Shown: in pieces, positions 19,050 through 29,514 of the stretch | How the letters are laid out: each line of letters begins with the position of its first letter | Position numbering within the stretch: position 1 is the first letter of the stretch | Assembly: GCF_000314735.2 (NCBI RefSeq) | Contig: NZ_KB375270.1 | Span: 2,728,001 to 2,792,000, forward strand | Reading direction: 5' to 3' | From: Afipia felis ATCC 53690 | GTDB taxonomy: Bacteria; Pseudomonadota; Alphaproteobacteria; Rhizobiales; Xanthobacteraceae | DNA: 64,000 nt | The notes under the pieces: generated by a model | Databases searched by the model: none | What the model was told of the DNA's origin: nothing | The model's input: the letters and a program-made list of their open reading frames with translations, nothing else | Program-made: the position numbers and the translations under genes

Positions 19050-20030
19050 TCAATTTACGCCCGCTGGCCGCCACAATGCCAGCATGCCTTCGAGTTGCAG
19101 ATGCTCGCTCAGGCTGCCGACGGCACCACCGCCGACAAAACGCGCCACGCTGGGCAAACCAAGCGATTCAAGCGTTGCGGCCGCTGCCGCCCGCAGGAAT
19201 GTCATGTCGGAAAAGCGCGGTGTGAGGTTGTAATTGCGCACCGGCAGGTCACCCTTGATCTTGTTCTGCGCCTGCAGCCACTTCACCGCGGTCTTCTCGT
19301 CACCGAGTTCGTCGATCAATTTCAGTCCAACCGCCTGGCGGCCGGTGAACACGCGCCCGTCGGACACCGTCTGCAATGTCGCGTCGTCCATATGCCGCCG
19401 CGTCTTCACCAGATCCTTGAACCAGGCGAAGGAATCCTTCACCAGCGCGTCAAGCGCGGCACGGGCTTCCGGCGAAGTCGGCTCGTAACCGTTCGGCGCA
19501 GCCTTCAGTGGCGCGGACTTCACCTCTTCGACCTTGACGCCAACGGTCTTCAGCAGATCGGTGAAGTTCGGAAACTGAAACAGCACACCAATCGAGCCCA
19601 CCAGCGAGGTCTGCTGCGCGATGATGTGATCCGACGCGAGCGCGGTGATGTAGCCGCCCGACGCCGCCAATCCCTCAACCACCACGACGAGAGGCTTCTT
19701 CGCCTTCAGCCGCGTCAGCGCGTCGAACAACTGCTCGGAGCCCGCGGTGGTGCCGCCCGGCGAATTGATGTGAACGATGACCGCTGCGGCGTTCGATTTC
19801 TCCAGCCGCTCCAGCGCCGCGATGCGCTCATCGTTGCTGCGGATCAGCCCTTCGATCTTGACGCGCGCGATCGCGCTTGTGCCGGTCAGCGCCTGACGGC
19901 CGCTCGAGGTGAACAGCATTCCGCCGCCCACCACCGCGATGATGACGAGCAGACCGCTCACCACGCGCCAGAACGTCAGCTTGCGGCGAATACGGCGGCG
20001 ATCAACGATCAGGTCGGACTCGAACGACAT
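19050..20030 (-). CDS. sppA: signal peptide peptidase SppA (S49 family)
   Basis: 326-residue single-domain S49 serine protease anchored by one helix (about residues 20-41). It degrades cleaved signal peptides in the membrane. The nucleophile Ser124 lies in LAASGGYITA. Lys177 in KSAPLKAAPN is the likely general base, matching the K-S-x-x-x-K pattern. SPGGTTAGSE forms the oxyanion region. I start it at 20030 (MSFESDLIVD), where a GGAG stands 6 nt upstream. A 21-residue longer reading from 20093 has no ribosome site. It lies between rpsA and ihfB, as in related genomes. Confidence 0.92.
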   Translation of the reverse strand: MSFESDLIVDRRRIRRKLTFWRVVSGLLVIIAVVGGGMLFTSSGRQALTGTSAIARVKIEGLIRSNDERIAALERLEKSNAAAVIVHINSPGGTTAGSEQLFDALTRLKAKKPLVVVVEGLAASGGYITALASDHIIAQQTSLVGSIGVLFQFPNFTDLLKTVGVKVEEVKSAPLKAAPNGYEPTSPEARAALDALVKDSFAWFKDLVKTRRHMDDATLQTVSDGRVFTGRQAVGLKLIDELGDEKTAVKWLQAQNKIKGDLPVRNYNLTPRFSDMTFLRAAAAATLESLGLPSVARFVGGGAVGSLSEHLQLEGMLALWRPAGVN

Positions 20031-20153
20031 GCGGCTCTCCGGTGCGGCGTCTTCCGCGGGCGCGTTATCCCCGCGCAATGCTTGCGATTGCATGACTTCG
20101 ATACATCAAATGCAAGGTAATTTGAACTCTTCCCCGCCCAACTCCTTGCAAAC

Positions 20154-20180
20154 AAAAAGGGCCCCGAAACCGGGGCCCTT
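20154..20180 (-). terminator. rho-independent terminator of rpsA
   Basis: 10-bp stem AAGGGCCCCG / CGGGGCCCTT with a 4-nt loop, followed on the - strand by TTTTTGTTT. It begins 22 nt after the rpsA stop and separates the aroA-cmk-rpsA run from sppA. Confidence 0.92.
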
Positions 20181-20202
20181 CCTGCATCATTGGGAATAAC
20201 GC

Positions 20203-21903
20203 TTACTTGTCACGCTTCTTCAGCGCGTTGCCGAGAATGTCGCCGAGCGTCGCACCCGAATCCGAAGATCCGTACTGCGCGATGGCTTCCTTCTCCTCGG
20301 CGACTTCCAGCGCCTTGATCGACACCTGGACCTTGCGGGCCTTCTTGTCGAACTGGATGACGCGGGCATCGACCTTCTCGCCGACGGCGAAGCGTTCGGC
20401 GCGCTGGTCGTTGCGGTCACGCGCAAGCTCCGAGCGCTTGATGAAGGTGGTGAAGTCGGTACCGACGATCTGCACGTCGATGCCGGCATCCTTGACGTCG
20501 AGGATTTCGCAGGTCACGACCGCGCCCTTCTTGACGTCGCCCGGCTCCGCGAAGGGGTCGCCTTCGAGCTGCTTCACGCCGAGCGAGATGCGCTCCTTCT
20601 CGACATCCACGTCGAGCACCACGGCCTTGACCATGTCGCCCTTCTTGAAGTTGTCGATCACCTGCTCGCCCGGAAGCTTCCAGTCGAGGTCGGACAGATG
20701 CACCATGCCGTCGACGTCGCCGTCGAGACCCAGGAACAGACCGAACTCGGTCTTGTTCTTGACTTCGCCTTCCACGGTCGCGCCGACCGGGAATTTCTCG
20801 ACGAAGACTTCCCACGGATTGCGCATGGTCTGCTTGAGACCGAGCGAGATGCGGCGCTTGGCGGAATCAACTTCCAGCACCTGCACTTCGACTTCCTGCG
20901 AAGTCGAAACGATCTTGCCGGGGTGCATGTTCTTCTTGGTCCACGACATCTCGGAAACGTGGATCAGGCCTTCGATGCCCGGCTCGAGCTCGACGAACGC
21001 ACCGTAGTCGGTGATGTTGGTGACGCGGCCGGTAACGCGGGCGTTGAGCGGATACTTCGCCTCGATGCCCTGCCACGGATCATCCAGCAGCTGCTTCATG
21101 CCGAGCGAGATGCGATGGGTCTCGTGGTTGATCTTGATGATCTTGACCTTCACCGTCTGGCCGATGGTGAGCACCTCGGTCGGATGGTTGACGCGGCGCC
21201 ACGCGATATCGGTGACGTGCAGCAGGCCGTCGATGCCGCCGAGGTCAACGAACGCACCGTAATCGGTGATGTTCTTGACGACGCCGTCGATCACCTGACC
21301 CTCTTCGAGGTTCTGGACGAGTTCCTGACGCTGTTCGGCACGAGTCTCTTCGAGAACCGTGCGGCGGGAAACGACGATGTTGCCGCGGCGGCGATCCATC
21401 TTGAGGATCTGGAACGGCTGCGGATTGTTCATCAGCGGCGCGACGTCGCGGATCGGACGGATATCAACCTGCGAGCGCGGCAGGAACGCCACGGCGCCGT
21501 CGAGGTCGACCGTGAAGCCACCCTTGACCTGGTTGAAGATGATGCCGGTGACCTTCTCGTTGGCGTTGAAGGCCTTCTCGAGCTTGCCCCAGCTCTCTTC
21601 GCGGCGCGCCTTGTCGCGCGAGAGAACGGCTTCGCCGAGAGCGTTTTCGATCCGGTCCAGGAAAACTTCGACTTCGTCGCCGACCTTGAGGCTGTTCTCG
21701 CGGCCGGGACCATTGAATTCGCGAAGCGCCACGCGGCCTTCGGTCTTCAGGCCGACGTCGATGACGGCCATGTCCTTCTCGATCGCCACAACCTTGCCCT
21801 TGATGACAGAGCTTTCCTGAAGGTTGCCGCCCGAAAAGGATTCATCGAGCATCGCCGCGAAATCGTCGCGGCTCGGGTTATAGGAAGATGCAGTCGAAGC
21901 CAT
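20203..21903 (-). CDS. rpsA: 30S ribosomal protein S1
   Basis: 566-residue ribosomal protein S1 made of six S1 (OB-fold) repeats, which bind mRNA and help the 30S subunit start on structured or weak leaders. Repeats are visible as recurring GxVxxITDYGAFVxL and RISLGxKQ blocks. The N-terminal MASTASSYNPSRDDFAAML is the alphaproteobacterial form. The ATG at 21903 has GGAGAA upstream; a 34-residue longer reading lacks support. The tail (SGATLGDILGNALKKRDK) resembles that of other rhizobial S1 proteins. The gene follows cmk after a 407-nt gap, so it probably has its own promoter. It ends at a strong terminator. Confidence 0.97.
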   Translation of the reverse strand: MASTASSYNPSRDDFAAMLDESFSGGNLQESSVIKGKVVAIEKDMAVIDVGLKTEGRVALREFNGPGRENSLKVGDEVEVFLDRIENALGEAVLSRDKARREESWGKLEKAFNANEKVTGIIFNQVKGGFTVDLDGAVAFLPRSQVDIRPIRDVAPLMNNPQPFQILKMDRRRGNIVVSRRTVLEETRAEQRQELVQNLEEGQVIDGVVKNITDYGAFVDLGGIDGLLHVTDIAWRRVNHPTEVLTIGQTVKVKIIKINHETHRISLGMKQLLDDPWQGIEAKYPLNARVTGRVTNITDYGAFVELEPGIEGLIHVSEMSWTKKNMHPGKIVSTSQEVEVQVLEVDSAKRRISLGLKQTMRNPWEVFVEKFPVGATVEGEVKNKTEFGLFLGLDGDVDGMVHLSDLDWKLPGEQVIDNFKKGDMVKAVVLDVDVEKERISLGVKQLEGDPFAEPGDVKKGAVVTCEILDVKDAGIDVQIVGTDFTTFIKRSELARDRNDQRAERFAVGEKVDARVIQFDKKARKVQVSIKALEVAEEKEAIAQYGSSDSGATLGDILGNALKKRDK

Positions 21904-22310
21904 GGATTCTCCAGATGCGGTTGGCCGGCAGTGGGTTGATGAACGCATTGCGCGGGAAGGGCCAAAGGTTCCGCGACCTTTGACGACCGCCTCGTCAACC
22001 TTCACGGTTCACGAGAACGGGCCGGCCGGTGCCTGCACGAGCGATGCGATGATTTCTGTCGCGGGTCTTAAATAAATTTCGACCTCAAAGACCTTCAGAG
22101 CGGGCTTTCCTCCAATGACGGCAGGGATCAACCCGGTGCCGGCCCGCTCGGGAATGGCCTCGATCCTGTCGAGCAACCCGAACCGGGGCGATATAGCCTT
22201 CAACAGCCTTTCGGGCAAGGCCGGAATCGCCGCGGATGGCCCGGAAACGGCCTTTTGGGCGCGGTTTCGGGCTGTTTTTGGCCTGCCGCCAAGGCTCGTC
22301 GGGAACCGGC
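21904..22310 (-). other. cmk-rpsA intergenic region (407 nt)
   Basis: I see no supported gene here. Short open frames on both strands lack ribosome sites and recognisable sequence. The 22240-22280 part can form an imperfect hairpin (GGAAAC...GTTTC) beyond the cmk stop. The 3' part next to rpsA presumably carries the rpsA promoter and leader, where S1 autoregulation acts in other bacteria. I cannot point to a defined site. Confidence 0.5.
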
Positions 22311-24298
<1,988 letters not shown>

Positions 24299-24419
24299 CT
24301 ACCATGAGGGCCGGGTTACGTCACCCGCTCTGGCACGACCGCCCAGAGCACTATTGACAGAGCGCCCGCAACCGCCCAAGTGAAGCACCGCTTTTTTCGA
24401 AATTCCCAGGATCCCGCCC

Positions 24420-24836
24420 GTGGCCAAAGCCGATCTCGGAACCAAACGTACTTGCCCCGTGACAGGCAAGAAATTCTACGACCTCAACAAGACGCCGGTG
24501 ATCTCGCCCTACACTGGCGAAATCGTGCCGATCGCGCCGATTGCACCGCCTCGCGGTGCCCGCAACGACGCCGCCTCACGCGCTGCCGCCTCCGAAGCTT
24601 CGCAGGAGACCGAGGTTGCGGAGAACGAGGAGGAATTGGTGTCGCTGGAGGAGGCCGATGCCGAGGAGAACACCGGCAAGGTCAAGACCAACGTGCCGGA
24701 ATCCGAGGATGACATCGAGGTCGACGATTCCATCGATGACGATGATGACGATTCCACCTTCATCGCCGAGGATGAGGAAGAAGACGAGGACGTGACCGAT
24801 ATCATCGGCGACGTCTCCGGCGACGAGGAATCCTGA
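24420..24836 (+). CDS. FYDLN-acid domain protein (TIGR02300 family)
   Basis: 138-residue protein of unknown function, restricted mostly to alphaproteobacteria. The first 40 residues carry the family signature (TKRTCPVTGKKFYDLNKTP and SPYTGE), which looks like half of a zinc-ribbon turn. From about residue 58 to the end it is overwhelmingly Asp/Glu, low complexity and probably disordered. It starts with GTG and is divergent from aroA. The acidic tail could mimic nucleic acid or bind basic proteins, but no function is established. A tRNA-Ala gene follows 125 nt downstream. Confidence 0.85.
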   Translation: MAKADLGTKRTCPVTGKKFYDLNKTPVISPYTGEIVPIAPIAPPRGARNDAASRAAASEASQETEVAENEEELVSLEEADAEENTGKVKTNVPESEDDIEVDDSIDDDDDDSTFIAEDEEEDEDVTDIIGDVSGDEES

Positions 24837-24857
24837 GACAAGAGACTTGAGATACGG

Positions 24858-24876
24858 CCTGAAACGTGGTTTCAGG
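24858..24876 (+). terminator. hairpin after the FYDLN gene
   Basis: 8-bp stem CCTGAAAC / GTTTCAGG with a 3-nt loop, 22 nt past the stop. No T tract follows, so it may be a weak terminator or a 3' stabilising structure. Confidence 0.4.
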
Positions 24877-24961
24877 TCGGTCCTGACGATTCACGGGGCA
24901 GGCTGAACGGCCTGACCCGATTGGCAGACGCATCGGACCCATCCGAACGCGGTTGAGACAA

Positions 24962-25037
<76 letters not shown>

Positions 25038-25109
25038 ACCGCCTCTTTCCGAAACACATTCCTGTTCTGCAGTCTGTCGTGCACGGCACGTCCCACAGGC
25101 TCCGGCGGC

Positions 25110-25138
25110 CTTGAACAACCCTCAAAACATCGCCATAT
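25110..25138 (+). promoter_or_regulatory. RpoH (sigma-32)-type heat-shock promoter for hsp20
   Basis: CTTGAA (25110-25115), a 15-nt spacer and CGCCATAT (25131-25138) closely match the sigma-32 consensus (CTTGAA, 13-15 nt, CCCCATNT). This would start transcription near 25145 and give a leader of about 108 nt ahead of hsp20. Confidence 0.75.
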
Positions 25139-25148
25139 CCGTAATAGC

Positions 25149-25250
25149 CGGGCGAGCGGGAACGCTCTTCCGGCGAGGGGTGCCGAAAGGGCCCTTGGCG
25201 GAAGGTCCATCCGGGCCGGAAGCCAGCAAAGTCGCTTCGAGAGGACTTTG
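25149..25250 (+). promoter_or_regulatory. ROSE-type RNA thermometer in the hsp20 leader
   Basis: Four successive stem-loops can form: 25149-25173 (CCGG and GAGCG arms), 25182-25199 (GCC...GGC enclosing AAG/CTT), 25204-25217 (GGTCC / GGGCC) and 25228-25249. The last pairs AAAGTC and CT with AG and GGACTTT, burying the Shine-Dalgarno AGAGGA just before the ATG. Its 5' arm contains TCGCT, matching the conserved UYGCU of ROSE elements, with the G bulged opposite the ribosome site. In known ROSE elements this hairpin melts on heat shock and allows translation. Rhizobial small heat-shock genes are the classic hosts. Confidence 0.75.
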
Positions 25251-25252
25251 GA

Positions 25253-25678
25253 ATGTCACGTGTTCCTTCGTTATCCAGTCCGTTCCTTCTGGGATTCGAC
25301 GAGATCGAGCGTGCGCTCGACCGCGTCGTGAAAGGCGCCGACGGGTATCCTCCCTACAACATCGAGCGATGCGAGCGCTGTAGCGGTCAGCCTGAGAAGC
25401 TGCGCATCACGCTCGCGGTGGCGGGCTTCACCCGTGACCAACTCGATGTAACCATTGAGGAAAACCAGCTCGTCATCAGGGGCCGCCAGCAGGACGACAA
25501 GGCGAGGCAATACATCCATCGCGGTATTGCCGCGCGCCACTTCCAGCGTACCTTTGTGTTGGCGGAGGGGATGTACGTGCTTGGCGCGGACTTGAAGAAC
25601 GGGCTGTTGTCGGTCGACCTCGCAAGGCCGGAACCCGAGCGGGTCGTTAAGACGATAGCCATCAATGAACACGAATAA
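25253..25678 (+). CDS. Hsp20 small heat-shock protein
   Basis: 141-residue alpha-crystallin-domain chaperone that holds unfolding proteins at high temperature. The alpha-crystallin core spans about residues 35-130 and ends with the signature GADLKNGLLSVDL. The short N-terminal arm (PFLLGFDEIERALDRV) and PPYNIE are typical of rhizobial class A sHsps. The ribosome site AGAGGA lies inside the proposed ROSE hairpin. The gene is followed by DUF1150 after 48 nt and both share a terminator, so they form a heat-regulated bicistron. The C-terminal IxI motif is TIAI. Confidence 0.93.
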   Translation: MSRVPSLSSPFLLGFDEIERALDRVVKGADGYPPYNIERCERCSGQPEKLRITLAVAGFTRDQLDVTIEENQLVIRGRQQDDKARQYIHRGIAARHFQRTFVLAEGMYVLGADLKNGLLSVDLARPEPERVVKTIAINEHE

Positions 25679-25726
25679 TGCAATTGGCGGACTCGACCGC
25701 TGTCTGAGTTAAGAGGAGTCGAGGAC

Positions 25727-25990
25727 ATGGCTGAAGCAATCCTGCATCAAGAGCCAAGAGTTTCGCTGGAGGCGCTTGCCACGATGGGCGAAGGACATCT
25801 CGCCTACATCAAGCAAATCCGTTCAGAGGACGTGCCGGGCCTGTTCCCGCAGGCGCCCGAGATCGCGCCGGGCGTGACGCTGTTCGCGCTGCATAGCGCC
25901 GACGGCACTCCGATCATGCTGACTGACAGCCGCGAGGCTGCGATCGCCAACGCCTGGAGCAACGAGCTTCAGACCGTCAGCCTGCACTGA
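25727..25990 (+). CDS. DUF1150 family protein
   Basis: 87-residue cytoplasmic protein with no membrane segment. The family block LAYIKQI..EDVPGLFP and the C-terminal HSADGTPIMLTDSREAAIANAW identify DUF1150, which repeatedly occurs immediately after hsp20 in alphaproteobacteria. Its function is unknown. GAGGAGTCGAGGAC precedes the ATG, so it has its own strong ribosome site. Co-transcription with hsp20 under a heat-shock promoter suggests a role as chaperone partner or regulator, which is an inference from context only. Confidence 0.88.
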   Translation: MAEAILHQEPRVSLEALATMGEGHLAYIKQIRSEDVPGLFPQAPEIAPGVTLFALHSADGTPIMLTDSREAAIANAWSNELQTVSLH

Positions 25991-26018
25991 AGGCTTTCGA
26001 GATCTCGTCATGACGATG

Positions 26019-26046
26019 AGCGCCCGCACCCGCGGGCGCTTTTTTA
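26019..26046 (+). terminator. rho-independent terminator of hsp20-DUF1150
   Basis: 9-bp stem AGCGCCCGC / GCGGGCGCT with a 4-nt loop, then TTTTTT. It lies 28 nt after the DUF1150 stop. Confidence 0.95.
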
Positions 26047-26288
26047 TTGGACCGCAGAATCTCTCTCGTCGTGCCTGCGAAAGTGGGAACCTCCGCGCCC
26101 GCGAGGTCTGCGCGGATTCTCAATTCTCCCATGCGCGCGGCCTCTTTGATCCCGGAACAGCAGCTAGTATGGTCCTGAAATCAACGCGGCGCTTTTCGTG
26201 CTGCGTAATCTTCCATGCGATCTCGCATCAATCCTGATTTCAGTCCATCTGCCGCCGCGAGGCGGCAAGACCCATTCGAGGACACTCC

Positions 26289-28130
26289 ATGCCTCCCTAT
26301 CGTTCCAGAACGTCCACCCACGGCCGCAACATGGCCGGTGCCCGCGGCCTGTGGCGCGCCACCGGCATGAAGACCGAGGATTTCGGCAAGCCGATCATCG
26401 CGGTGGTGAACTCGTTCACGCAGTTCGTGCCGGGCCACGTCCACCTCAAGGACCTTGGCCAGCTCGTCGCGCGCGAGATCGAGAAGGCGGGCGGCGTCGC
26501 CAAGGAGTTCAACACCATCGCCGTCGATGACGGCATCGCCATGGGCCATGACGGCATGCTCTACAGCCTGCCCTCGCGCGAGATCATCGCCGACAGCGTC
26601 GAATACATGGTCAACGCGCATTGCGCCGACGCCATGGTCTGCATCTCGAACTGCGACAAGATCACGCCCGGCATGCTGATGGCGTCACTGCGCCTCAACA
26701 TCCCGACCGTGTTCATCTCCGGCGGGCCGATGGAATCCGGCAAGGTCGTCATCAAGGGCCAGAACCGTTCGGTCGACCTGATCGATGCGATGGTCGCCGC
26801 CGCCGACGACACTGTGACCGACGCCGAAGTAGAGGCGATCGAGCGTTCCGCCTGCCCGACCTGCGGCTCGTGTTCAGGCATGTTCACCGCGAACTCGATG
26901 AACTGCCTCACCGAAGCGCTCGGCCTCGCACTGCCGGGCAACGGCTCGGTGCTCGCGACACATGCCGACCGCAAGGGACTGTTCGTCGAAGCGGGTCACC
27001 TGATCGTCGACCTCGCCCGCCGCTACTACGAGCAGAACGACGAGACCGCGCTGCCGCGCAACATCGCGAACTTCAAGGCGTTCGAGAACGCGATGACGCT
27101 CGACATCTCGATGGGCGGCTCGACCAACACCGTGCTGCATCTGCTCGCCGCCGCCTATGAAGGCGAAGTGCCGTTCACGATGGCCGACATCGACCGCCTG
27201 TCGCGCCGCGTGCCGGTGCTGTGCAAGGTCGCACCCGCGGTGGCCGACGTGCATCTCGAGGACGTCCATCGCGCTGGCGGCATCATGGCCATTCTGGGCG
27301 AACTTGACCGTGCCGGGCTGATCGACACAAGCCTGCCGAACGTCCACAGCAAGACGTTAAAAGACGCGCTGGACCGTTGGGACGTCGTTCGTTCGAAGAG
27401 CGACAGCGTGCGCACGTTCTATCGTGCCGCGCCGGGCGGCGTGCCGACCCAGGTCGCGTTCAGCCAGGACCGCCGCTACGACGAACTCGACACCGATCGC
27501 GCCAAGGGTTGCATTCGCGACGCCGAACATGCGTTCTCGAAGGACGGCGGCCTCGCCGTATTGTTCGGCAATCTCGCCACCGACGGCTGCATCGTGAAGA
27601 CCGCGGGTGTCGATTCCAGCATCCTGACATTCAAAGGTCCGGCACGAATCTTCGAGAGCCAGGACGCCGCCGTCGAGGCGATCCTCGGCAACAAGATCAA
27701 GGCCGGCGATGTCGTGCTGATCCGCTATGAGGGTCCGCGCGGCGGCCCCGGCATGCAGGAAATGCTATACCCGACGAGCTACCTCAAATCGAAGGGACTG
27801 GGCAAAGCCTGCGCGCTGATCACCGACGGACGTTTCTCCGGCGGCTCATCAGGCCTGTCGATCGGCCATGTCTCGCCGGAAGCGGCGGAAGGCGGCACCA
27901 TCGGATTGGTGGAGGAGGGCGACATGATCGAGTTCGATATTCCGAACCGGAAAGTCCACCTCGCAGTCGACGACGCGGAATTGCAGCGCCGGCGCACGGC
28001 GATGGACGCGCGCGGCGACAAGGCGTGGAAGCCCGGCCCGCGCACGCGGCGTGTGACGATGGCGCTGAAGGCTTACGCCGCGCACGCCACAAGCGCGGCC
28101 CTCGGCGCCGTGCGCGTGGTCCGCGACTAA
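26289..28130 (+). CDS. ilvD: dihydroxy-acid dehydratase
   Basis: 613-residue iron-sulfur dehydratase of valine, isoleucine and pantothenate synthesis. It converts 2,3-dihydroxy-isovalerate and 2,3-dihydroxy-3-methylvalerate to 2-oxo acids. Cluster cysteines lie in [11 protein letters not shown] and [19 protein letters not shown]. The C-terminal block has [19 protein letters not shown], with the catalytic serine in that loop. The ATG at 26289 has GAGGACACTCC upstream. It is a single-gene unit with 298 nt of upstream sequence after the DUF1150 terminator. I found no ilv-type attenuator there. Confidence 0.98.
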   Translation: MPPYRSRTSTHGRNMAGARGLWRATGMKTEDFGKPIIAVVNSFTQFVPGHVHLKDLGQLVAREIEKAGGVAKEFNTIAVDDGIAMGHDGMLYSLPSREIIADSVEYMVNAHCADAMVCISNCDKITPGMLMASLRLNIPTVFISGGPMESGKVVIKGQNRSVDLIDAMVAAADDTVTDAEVEAIERSACPTCGSCSGMFTANSMNCLTEALGLALPGNGSVLATHADRKGLFVEAGHLIVDLARRYYEQNDETALPRNIANFKAFENAMTLDISMGGSTNTVLHLLAAAYEGEVPFTMADIDRLSRRVPVLCKVAPAVADVHLEDVHRAGGIMAILGELDRAGLIDTSLPNVHSKTLKDALDRWDVVRSKSDSVRTFYRAAPGGVPTQVAFSQDRRYDELDTDRAKGCIRDAEHAFSKDGGLAVLFGNLATDGCIVKTAGVDSSILTFKGPARIFESQDAAVEAILGNKIKAGDVVLIRYEGPRGGPGMQEMLYPTSYLKSKGLGKACALITDGRFSGGSSGLSIGHVSPEAAEGGTIGLVEEGDMIEFDIPNRKVHLAVDDAELQRRRTAMDARGDKAWKPGPRTRRVTMALKAYAAHATSAALGAVRVVRD

Positions 28131-28171
28131 AAGGAGCGCGTTCGCGATCATTCGAAAATAATGATGAGAAG

Positions 28172-28200
28172 AAACCGCCGCGCAATCCGCGGCGGTTTTT
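28172..28200. terminator. bidirectional terminator (ilvD / ptsN)
   Basis: Stem CCGCCGCG / CGCGGCGG, extended by AAA/TTT, with a 5-nt loop and TTTTTT on the + strand. On the - strand it is followed by TTTCTTC. It separates the convergent ilvD and ptsN genes. Confidence 0.92.
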
Positions 28201-28661
28201 TATGCCGCGGTTGCCGGCGGCAGCGCGAGCACCGAATAGAGCGCCTGCGCATCGCTCGAGGCACGCAGCTTCTTGGCGACTTCCTGATCGCGCAGCAGCC
28301 GCGCCACGCGCGCCAGGGCCTTCAGGTGATCGGCACCCGCGCCTTCCGGCGCGAGCAGCAGAAACAGGAGGTCGACCGGCGCTCCGTCCATCGCCTCGAA
28401 ATCGATCGGCCGCTCGAGTCGCGCGAACATGCCGAACATTTTTTCGAGCTTCGGTAATTTGCCGTGAGGAATAGCGATTCCGTAGCCGACGGCAGTGGTG
28501 CCGAGCTTCTCGCGCTGCAGCAGCACTTCGAAAATCGCGCGCTCATTCTGCCCGGTCAGCTCAGCCGCACGTGCTGCAAGTTCCTGCAACGCCTGCTTCT
28601 TGCTGTTGACCTTCAGCGCGGGAAGAATCGCCTCCGGCGCAACCAGATCGGTGATCGTCAT
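28200..28661 (-). CDS. ptsN: PTS IIA-Ntr regulatory protein
   Basis: 153-residue EIIA-Ntr protein of the nitrogen phosphotransferase system. The phosphorylated His66 lies in GIAIPHGKL, and MTITDLVAPEAIL is the usual N-terminus. It takes phosphate from PtsP through PtsO and regulates potassium transport, nitrogen metabolism and other targets rather than importing sugars. I start at 28661; the 22-residue upstream extension is not conserved. It closes the leftward block lptC-lptA-lptB-rpoN-hpf-ptsN, which is a conserved rpoN neighbourhood. Confidence 0.95.
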   Translation of the reverse strand: MTITDLVAPEAILPALKVNSKKQALQELAARAAELTGQNERAIFEVLLQREKLGTTAVGYGIAIPHGKLPKLEKMFGMFARLERPIDFEAMDGAPVDLLFLLLAPEGAGADHLKALARVARLLRDQEVAKKLRASSDAQALYSVLALPPATAA

Positions 28662-28848
28662 GGAGCTGTCCGAGAGTGAAGGGTGAAACCGTAAGCCGTT
28701 AAAAGGCATGAAGCCGTTAGATGGCATGGACCGAGCTTGCCCGCCCCGGGTCCGTCGAGGCGGCGGACCATAGGGAGGGCTCGGCAGGGCGTCAAGGTCT
28801 TCCTCAGGCTATTTCGGCCCAGGATATCAACCAAGATCCCGACCACGA

Positions 28849-29457
28849 TTACTTCGCCGCGGGCGGGTCGATCCAGCCCACATTGCCGTCGGACCGGCGA
28901 TAGATGATGTTCACACGGCCGCTCGAGCCGTGCTGGAACACGATGACGGGCGCGCCCGTCATGTCGAGCTCCATGACCGCTTCGCTGACCGAAAAACGCC
29001 GCAGCGTGTGCGTCGATTCCGCGATCACCACCGGATTGAAGGCGGTGACTTCGCTGTCTTCGCCATCATCATAGGAAGGACCTTCGAGCACGTAACTCGA
29101 TGCATCGATGCCGTCCAGGGCCATCGCGGCCATCGCTTCCGATTCCGCATGCGCCTTGCGCGCGGAGCGATCCTTGAGTCTGCTCTTGTAGCGGCGCAGC
29201 CGCTTCTCGATCTGCGCCAATGCCTGATCCGCGCTGGCATACGCATCGGCGGCCATTGCGTCTGCTTCGAGCGTTACGCCGGAATCAAGATGTAACGAGC
29301 AGTCCGCCTTAAAACCGAAACCGTCCTTGCTGAAAGTGAAATGCCCCGAATAATTCCCGTCGAAATATTTTCGTAACACCTCTTCCGTTCGACCCGCGAC
29401 ACGACCGCGAATGGCTTCACCGATGTTGATGCTTTTACCGGAAACTCGAAGCGTCAT
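28849..29457 (-). CDS. hpf: long-form ribosome hibernation promoting factor
   Basis: 202-residue long HPF. Residues 1-100 are the S30AE/RaiA domain, which sits in the 30S decoding region. A charged linker (RLRRYKSRLKDRSARKAHAE) follows, and residues about 145-202 are the C-terminal dimerisation domain (EAVMELDMTGAPVIVFQHG...GRVNIIYRRSDGNVGWIDPP) that joins two 70S ribosomes into 100S. The ATG at 29457 has GAGG upstream. The order rpoN-hpf-ptsN is conserved, and in related bacteria hpf is often induced in stationary phase. Confidence 0.95.
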   Translation of the reverse strand: MTLRVSGKSINIGEAIRGRVAGRTEEVLRKYFDGNYSGHFTFSKDGFGFKADCSLHLDSGVTLEADAMAADAYASADQALAQIEKRLRRYKSRLKDRSARKAHAESEAMAAMALDGIDASSYVLEGPSYDDGEDSEVTAFNPVVIAESTHTLRRFSVSEAVMELDMTGAPVIVFQHGSSGRVNIIYRRSDGNVGWIDPPAAK

Positions 29458-29514
29458 GGACGCACCTCGTCTTCTTGTTTCAACATCACCACAATGCCAA
29501 AGCCCCACAAGCCG

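Noticed and set aside
20698..21939. 413-codon open frame opposite rpsA
   Set aside because: The S1 repeats of rpsA explain the sequence. The antisense frame only mirrors codon bias.
24330..24360. TTGACA and TGGCAC motifs near the FYDLN gene as sigma-70 or sigma-54 promoters
   Set aside because: No matching -10 or -12 element at the required spacing.
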